DNA from: Streptomyces sulfonofaciens
Lineage (GTDB): Bacteria; Actinomycetota; Actinomycetes; Streptomycetales; Streptomycetaceae
Reading direction: 5' to 3'
DNA: 64,000 nt
Assembly: GCF_014656295.1 (NCBI RefSeq)
Contig: NZ_BNCD01000004.1
Coordinates: 124,001-188,000, forward strand
The notes beneath the pieces were generated by a model, which did not search any database, was not told the origin of the DNA, and worked only from the letters and a program-made list of their open reading frames with translations. Position 1 is the first letter of the stretch. Each line of letters begins with the position of its first letter. The position numbers and the translations under genes were made by a program. Below are positions 59,441 to 64,000 of the stretch, one piece after another.

Positions 59441-61881
59441 CCGCCAACGTGACCGCCAACGACACCGGGCTCTCCCGGGCCGCCGGAGCAGACGCCACCG
59501 CCGCCCCCGCACCCGCCCAGGCCGCCCCCCGCCCCGCCGCGCCCCGCCGCCCGCCCGTCCCCGACGCCGCCCTGGCCCGGGTCGACGAGCTGATCGCCGG
59601 CATGACGATCGAGGAGAAGACGGCGCAGCTCTACGGGCTGTGGGCCGGAGCCTCCGCCGACGGCGCCGAAGTCGCACCGCACCAGCACGACATGGACGCG
59701 CCGCCGTCCCTGGACGAACTGCTGCCGCACGGTCTCGGCCAGCTCACCCGCCCGTTCGGCACCACGCCCGTCGACCCCGCCCTCGGTGCCCTCTCGCTGC
59801 TGCGCACGCAGCGGCGGATCATCGCGGGGAACCGGTTCGGCATCCCGGCGCTCGCCCATGACGAGTGCCTCGCCGGATTCGCCGCCTGGGGAGCCACCAC
59901 CTACCCCGTCCCGCTCTCCTGGGGCGCCTCCTTCGACCCCGAGCTGGTCCACGCCGTCGCGCACGCCATCGGCAGCGACATGCGCTCCGTCGGCGTCCAC
60001 CAGGGCCTCGCCCCGGTCCTCGACGTGGTGCGCGACGCCCGCTGGGGCCGGGTCGAGGAGACCATCGGCGAGGACCCCTACCTCGTCGGCACCGTGGCCA
60101 CGGCCTACATCCAGGGCCTGGAGTCCGCCGGGGTCGTCGCCACCCTCAAGCACTTCGCCGGCTACTCGGCCTCCCGCGCGGGGCGCAACCTGGCCCCGGT
60201 CTCGATGGGCCCGCGGGAACGCGCCGACGTCATCCTGCCGCCGTTCGAGATGGCGGTGCGGGAGAGCGGGGTGCGCTCGGTCATGCACGCCTACACCGAC
60301 ACCGACGGCCTGCCGTCCGCCGCCGACGAAGCGCTGCTGACCGGCCTGCTCCGCGACACCTGGGGCTTCACCGGCACCGTCGTCGCCGACTACTTCGGCA
60401 TCGCCTTCCTCAAGAACCTGCACGCCGTCGCCGCCGACCTCGGCGCCGCGGCCGGCGCCGCGCTCACCGCCGGCGTGGACGTCGAACTGCCCACCGTCAA
60501 CGCCTACGCGGCCCCCCTGCGCGCCGCCGTGGCCGCCGGTGACGTGCCCGAGGCACTGGTGGACCGGGCGCTGCGCCGCGTCCTGCTGCAGAAGGCCGAG
60601 CTCGGCCTCCTCGACGCCGACTTCTCGCCGGTGCCCGACGCCCTTGCGGGCACCGACCCGGACGCGCCGGACGCCCCCGAACGGCTGCGCGGCACCGTCG
60701 ACCTGGACAGCCAGCGCAACCGCGAGCGGGCCCGTGCCCTCGCCGAGGCATCCGTCGTCCTGGTGCGCAACGACGGCACCCTGCCCCTGGAGCGGCCCGC
60801 CAGGATCGCCCTCATCGGGCCGCAGGCCGCCACCCCCACCGCCGTCCTCGGCTGCTACTCCTTCCCCGTGCACGTCGGCTCCCAGCACCCCGGCACCCCC
60901 CTCGGCATCGATCTGCCCACCCTGCACACGACGCTTGCCGCCGAGTTCCCCGACGCGGAGATCACCCTCGCCGAGGGCTGCACCGTCGACGGACCGGGCA
61001 CCGACGGCTTCGCGGAGGCGCTGCGGGCCGCCCGGGACAGCGATGTCGCCGTCGTCGCGCTCGGCGACCGCGCCGGGCTCTTCGGCCGCGGCACCAGCGG
61101 CGAGGGCTGCGACGCGGAGTCCCTCGCGCTGCCCGGCGTCCAGGGGCAGTTGCTGGACGCCCTGCTCGACACCGGCACCCCCGTGGTCCTCGTCCTGCTC
61201 GCCGGCCGGCCCTACGCGCTCGGCCGCGCCGCCGGGCAGGCCGCGGCGGTGGTGGAGGCGTTCTTCCCCGGCCAGGAGGGGCCGGCCGCCGTCGCCGGAG
61301 TACTCTCCGGCCGCGTCAACCCGTCGGGGCGGCTGCCGGTCAGCGTGCCCGCCTCGCCCGGCAGCCAGCCCTCGACCTACCTCGCCGCCCCGCTGGCCCG
61401 CGCCAGCGACGTCTCCAACATCGACCCCACGGCGGCCTTCCCGTTCGGCCACGGTCTGTCCTACACCACTTTCGACTGGTCCGAGGCGGACATCGAGACC
61501 GGGGCCGCGCCCACCGACGGCACCCTCAGGCTGTCCTTCACGCTCGCCAACACCGGTGAGCGGGCCGGATCCGAGGTGGTGCAGCTCTACGTGCACGACC
61601 CGGTGGCCTCCGTCGTGCAGCCGGTGCAGCGCCTGGTCGGCTACCTCAAGGTGGCCCTGGAGCCGGGCGAGCGCACCCGCGTGCGGGTGGCCGTCCCCGC
61701 CGACGTCACCTCCTTCACCGGACGCGACGGCCGGCGCCGCGTGGAGCCCGGCGACGTCGAGCTGCGCCTCGGCGCATCGAGCACCGACATCCGGCTGACC
61801 GCCCGCACCCGCCTCACCGGCGAGGTCCGGCACGTCGACCACACCCGCGCCCTGCACGCCCTGATCGAGCGCGCCGGGTAG
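59437..61881 (+). CDS. Glycoside hydrolase family 3 (beta-xylosidase/beta-glucosidase type)
   Basis: 814 residues without a signal peptide, so it acts inside the cell on imported oligosaccharides. GH3 N-terminal barrel: RVDELIAGMTIEEKTAQLYG, IPALAHDECLAGF, PVLDVVRDARWGRVEETIGE, DPYLVGT, LKHFAGYSASRAGRN and the nucleophile Asp in GTVVADYFGI. Then the alpha/beta sandwich (LVRNDGTLPLERPARIALIG), the loop GVQGQLLDALLDTGTPVVLV, and a C-terminal fibronectin-III-like domain (SFTLANTGERAGSEVVQLYV). The DYFG form is seen in BxlA-type enzymes. Coupled to the permease gene (GTGA). Confidence 0.92.
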   Translation: MTANVTANDTGLSRAAGADATAAPAPAQAAPRPAAPRRPPVPDAALARVDELIAGMTIEEKTAQLYGLWAGASADGAEVAPHQHDMDAPPSLDELLPHGLGQLTRPFGTTPVDPALGALSLLRTQRRIIAGNRFGIPALAHDECLAGFAAWGATTYPVPLSWGASFDPELVHAVAHAIGSDMRSVGVHQGLAPVLDVVRDARWGRVEETIGEDPYLVGTVATAYIQGLESAGVVATLKHFAGYSASRAGRNLAPVSMGPRERADVILPPFEMAVRESGVRSVMHAYTDTDGLPSAADEALLTGLLRDTWGFTGTVVADYFGIAFLKNLHAVAADLGAAAGAALTAGVDVELPTVNAYAAPLRAAVAAGDVPEALVDRALRRVLLQKAELGLLDADFSPVPDALAGTDPDAPDAPERLRGTVDLDSQRNRERARALAEASVVLVRNDGTLPLERPARIALIGPQAATPTAVLGCYSFPVHVGSQHPGTPLGIDLPTLHTTLAAEFPDAEITLAEGCTVDGPGTDGFAEALRAARDSDVAVVALGDRAGLFGRGTSGEGCDAESLALPGVQGQLLDALLDTGTPVVLVLLAGRPYALGRAAGQAAAVVEAFFPGQEGPAAVAGVLSGRVNPSGRLPVSVPASPGSQPSTYLAAPLARASDVSNIDPTAAFPFGHGLSYTTFDWSEADIETGAAPTDGTLRLSFTLANTGERAGSEVVQLYVHDPVASVVQPVQRLVGYLKVALEPGERTRVRVAVPADVTSFTGRDGRRRVEPGDVELRLGASSTDIRLTARTRLTGEVRHVDHTRALHALIERAG

Positions 61882-62030
61882 GCCACGGGTACCGGCTGGT
61901 GACGGAAGCCGGGACGGAAGCCGCGAACGAGGGCACGGAGGGAAGCGGCTGACCCGGACGGCCACGGAAGCGGTGCGCCGGGATGATCAGAGGGCGCCGG
62001 ACGCGTCGGACAGGCTCTAGGCTGGCGGGC

Positions 62031-62744
62031 ATGCCCACGCTGATACTCCTACGGCACGGCCGGTCCACCGCGAACACCACCGGCGTGCTCGCCGGCCGCA
62101 CTCCCGGGGTCAGCCTCGACGAGCGCGGCCTCTCCCAGGCGGCCGACCTGCCGCGGCGGCTGGCCGAGCTGCCCCTCGCCGTGGCCGTCAGCAGCCCCCT
62201 GCAGCGGTGCCGGGAGACCCTGGCACCGCTGCTGGACGCCCGCCCGGGACTCGACCTGCACATCGAGGACCGCCTGAACGAGTGCGACTACGGCGACTGG
62301 TCGGGCCGCAAGCTGGCGGAACTGGGGGACGAGCCCCTGATGGAGACCGTCCAGCAGCATCCCTCCGCCGCCGCCTTCCCCGGCGGCGAGTCGCTGCGTG
62401 CCATGGCGACCCGCGCCGCCGAGGCGGTGCGCGAGTGGAACGCGCGCGTGACGCGCGAGCACGGACCCGACGCCGTGTACGTGATGTGCTCCCACGGCGA
62501 CGTCATCAAGTCGCTGGTGGCCGAGGCGCTCGGTCTGCACCTGGACCTCTTCCAGCGGATCTCCGTCGACCCCTGCTCGCTCACCGTCATCCGCTACACC
62601 CGGCTGCGGCCCTTCCTGCTGCGCCTCGGAGACACCGGAGACCTCGCCTCCCTGGCGCCCCGGGAGGCCCCCGCGGACGGCAAGGCGGAGGACGGGACCG
62701 CGCAGGGCGACGCAGCGGTCGGGGGCGGTGCGGGCGCACCGTGA
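62031..62744 (+). CDS. Histidine phosphatase superfamily protein (MSMEG_4193-type)
   Basis: 237 residues. Phosphohistidine motif LLRHGRSTAN (RHG at residues 8-10), second basic cluster SSPLQRCRETLAPLL, DRLNECDYGDWSGRKLAEL (acid/base Glu), and the second His in MCSHGDVIKSLVAEA. The C-terminal 35 residues are low complexity. Such proteins are phosphoglycerate-mutase-like phosphatases of unknown substrate; in actinobacteria the gene is conserved next to DUF3090 and the SCO1664 family, as here. ATG 62031 starts directly at the fold. Confidence 0.9.
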   Translation: MPTLILLRHGRSTANTTGVLAGRTPGVSLDERGLSQAADLPRRLAELPLAVAVSSPLQRCRETLAPLLDARPGLDLHIEDRLNECDYGDWSGRKLAELGDEPLMETVQQHPSAAAFPGGESLRAMATRAAEAVREWNARVTREHGPDAVYVMCSHGDVIKSLVAEALGLHLDLFQRISVDPCSLTVIRYTRLRPFLLRLGDTGDLASLAPREAPADGKAEDGTAQGDAAVGGGAGAP

Positions 62745-62907
62745 TCGTTCGCAGCAGTAGGGTGAGTCGATCGCGCCGTGCGCATGCCCGGTGCGACCGC
62801 CCCGTTGCCGACCCGAACGACCGCACCGACCACCCGACGGACCGGCGACAGACCGGCGTCAGGACCAGCAGCCGATAACCGCAGTCGATCCCACATGGAG
62901 ACAGGAC

Positions 62908-63498
62908 GTGTCCCGTCAGGTGTTCCTCTACGACCCACCGGAACGTTTCGTGGCCGGTACGGTCGGGCTGCCCGGGCGCCGCACCTTCTTCCTCCAGGCC
63001 TCCGCGGGAACCAGGGTGACCAGCGTCGCCCTGGAGAAGACCCAGGTGGCCGCGCTCGCCGAGCGGATGGACGAACTCCTCGACGAGGTCGTGCGCCGCA
63101 GCGGCGGCAGCGCCTCGGTACCGGCCGTCGCGCCCACCGAGGTCTCCGACACCGCGCCGCTCGACACCCCCGTGGAGGAGGAGTTCCGCGTCGGCACCAT
63201 GGCCCTGGCCTGGGACGGCGACGAGCAGCGCATGATCGTGGAGGCACAGGCCCTGGTCGAGCTGGACGCCGACTCGGAGGACGACCTCGCCGCGGCCGAG
63301 GAGCGGTTGCTCCAGGACGAGGAGAACGGTCCTCCGATGCTGCGCGTCAGGCTCAGCGGCGCCCAGGCCAGGGCCTTCGCCAAGCGCGCCCTGGAGGTCG
63401 TCAACGCCGGACGCCCGCCCTGCCCGCTGTGCAGCCTGCCGCTCGACCCGGAGGGACACGTATGTCCGCGCCAGAACGGATACCGCCGCGGAGCGTGA
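62908..63498 (+). CDS. DUF3090 family protein
   Basis: 196 residues, SRQVFLYDPPERFVAGTVGL at the start, then GRRTFFLQA, SVALEKTQVAALAERMDELL, FRVGTMALAWDGDEQRMIVE, and a C-terminal CPLCSLPLDPEGHVCPRQNG, a likely zinc-binding knuckle. Function is unknown. The GTG at 62908 is preceded by ACAGGA. The next gene starts inside its 3' end (37-base overlap), so they form an operon that is conserved across actinobacteria with the histidine phosphatase upstream. Confidence 0.9.
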   Translation: MSRQVFLYDPPERFVAGTVGLPGRRTFFLQASAGTRVTSVALEKTQVAALAERMDELLDEVVRRSGGSASVPAVAPTEVSDTAPLDTPVEEEFRVGTMALAWDGDEQRMIVEAQALVELDADSEDDLAAAEERLLQDEENGPPMLRVRLSGAQARAFAKRALEVVNAGRPPCPLCSLPLDPEGHVCPRQNGYRRGA

Positions 63499-64000
63499 CC
63501 GTCACCGACCTGCTCACGCAGGGCGAGCTGACGGTGCGCGGCCGGATCCGGGACGCTTCGAACGCGGTGCTGTTCTGCACCGTCGAGCACGACGGCGAGC
63601 GGGCCGAGTGCGTCTACAAACCGGTCGCGGGCGAGCGGCCGCTGTGGGACTTCCCCGACGGCTCCCTGGCCCGCCGCGAGGTGGCCGCCTACGAGGTCTC
63701 CGAGGCACTCGGCTGGGGCCTGGTGCCGCCGACCGTGCTGCGGGACGGGCCGCACGGCGAGGGCATGTGCCAGTTGTGGATCGAGACACTGCCGCCGGAC
63801 GCCGCCCCGGAGCTGCTGGCCCTCGTCGACGCCGAGGAGCCCGAGCCCGGCTGGAAGGCCATAGGCCTCGCCGAGGTCGGCGAGGGCCGCACGGCGCTGC
63901 TGGTGCACGCCGACGACCCCCGGCTGCGGCGGCTCGCGGTGCTCGACGCGGTGATCAACAACGCCGACCGCAAGGGCGGCCACCTGCTGCCCGCCGCCGG
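63462..64000 (+). CDS. SCO1664-family / PI3K-PI4K-like kinase domain protein (partial)
   Basis: The first 179 residues are present, running off the window. ATG 63462 has GGAGGGA upstream and overlaps DUF3090. Visible: SVTVTDLLTQGELTVRGRIR, AECVYKPVAGERPLWDFPDG (nucleotide-binding Lys), REVAAYEVSEALGWGLVPPT, and the catalytic-loop-like VLDAVINNADRKGGHLL. These features match the small PI3/4-kinase-related family next to DUF3090 in Streptomyces. Substrate unknown. Confidence 0.85.
   Translation, partial: MSAPERIPPRSVTVTDLLTQGELTVRGRIRDASNAVLFCTVEHDGERAECVYKPVAGERPLWDFPDGSLARREVAAYEVSEALGWGLVPPTVLRDGPHGEGMCQLWIETLPPDAAPELLALVDAEEPEPGWKAIGLAEVGEGRTALLVHADDPRLRRLAVLDAVINNADRKGGHLLPAA

Overview
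This is a chromosomal window from a high-GC actinomycete, almost certainly a Streptomyces. Evidence: codon third positions are almost all G or C, there is a short/long chaplin gene pair, there is an XRE/DUF397/anti-sigma-like ATPase cluster, there are two DUF574 methyltransferases, and there is an F420-type LLM oxidoreductase. No rRNA, CRISPR array or replication origin was seen. One tRNA gene is present, tRNA-Leu(GAG).

Layout. (1) 1-25.8 kb, chromosomal and accessory metabolism: a YchJ-like protein, N-formylglutamate amidohydrolase, an alpha/beta hydrolase followed by a GntR/FCD regulator, a DUF574 methyltransferase, a decayed AAA ATPase, an aldo/keto reductase without its catalytic Tyr, a 3-hydroxyisobutyrate-dehydrogenase-like gene followed by a hydantoinase remnant, a secreted rhamnogalacturonan lyase, a kinase-fold phosphotransferase, an MFS exporter, a WhiJ/AbaA-like regulatory cluster (hypothetical and RsbW-like ATPase divergent from XRE, DUF397 and DUF574) with a striking TGCAA operator array, a GH18 chitinase with chitin-type direct repeats, a NarL-type two-component pair behind a perfect 11-bp inverted repeat, and a metallo-beta-lactamase-fold gene with an Rrf2 regulator sharing twin operators.

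(2) 26.1-43.5 kb is best read as a decayed integrative element at the 3' end of tRNA-Leu(GAG). A 16-bp copy of the tRNA 3' end lies at 26114, directly beside a 19-bp-stem terminator that probably belonged to the tRNA. A DUF2637 (Spd-like) gene is just inside the left edge. The C-terminal end of a large serine recombinase abuts the tRNA and is cut by an IS1380-type fragment. Inside is a pseudogene graveyard (multicopper oxidase with a frameshift, P-type ATPase N-terminus, Acg-type nitroreductase, internally deleted nicotinate phosphoribosyltransferase, phosphotransferase/ATPase fragment, NiFe-hydrogenase large-subunit C-terminus) resembling a redox/hypoxia island. There are also intact genes: ApbE, an FMN-binding protein and a ferric-reductase-like flavocytochrome (a flavin-based membrane electron-transfer set) divergent from an OmpR/histidine kinase pair, a 5'-truncated IS110 transposase, a DoxX protein and a second OmpR/kinase pair.

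(3) 43.5-64 kb is conserved Streptomyces core: an M20 peptidase, chpH and chpC chaplins, DUF5703, an acidic hypothetical, a RecD-like protein with degenerate ATPase motifs translationally coupled to an aldo/keto reductase, an LLM oxidoreductase, a ferritin-like protein, CorA, a LacI regulator with a sugar ABC importer and a GH3 glycosidase (bxl-like xylo-oligosaccharide operon with a CGAAA-C-TTTCG operator), a histidine phosphatase, DUF3090 and the start of an SCO1664-family kinase-like protein.

All calls come from reading the sequence and recalling family motifs; no database search was run.
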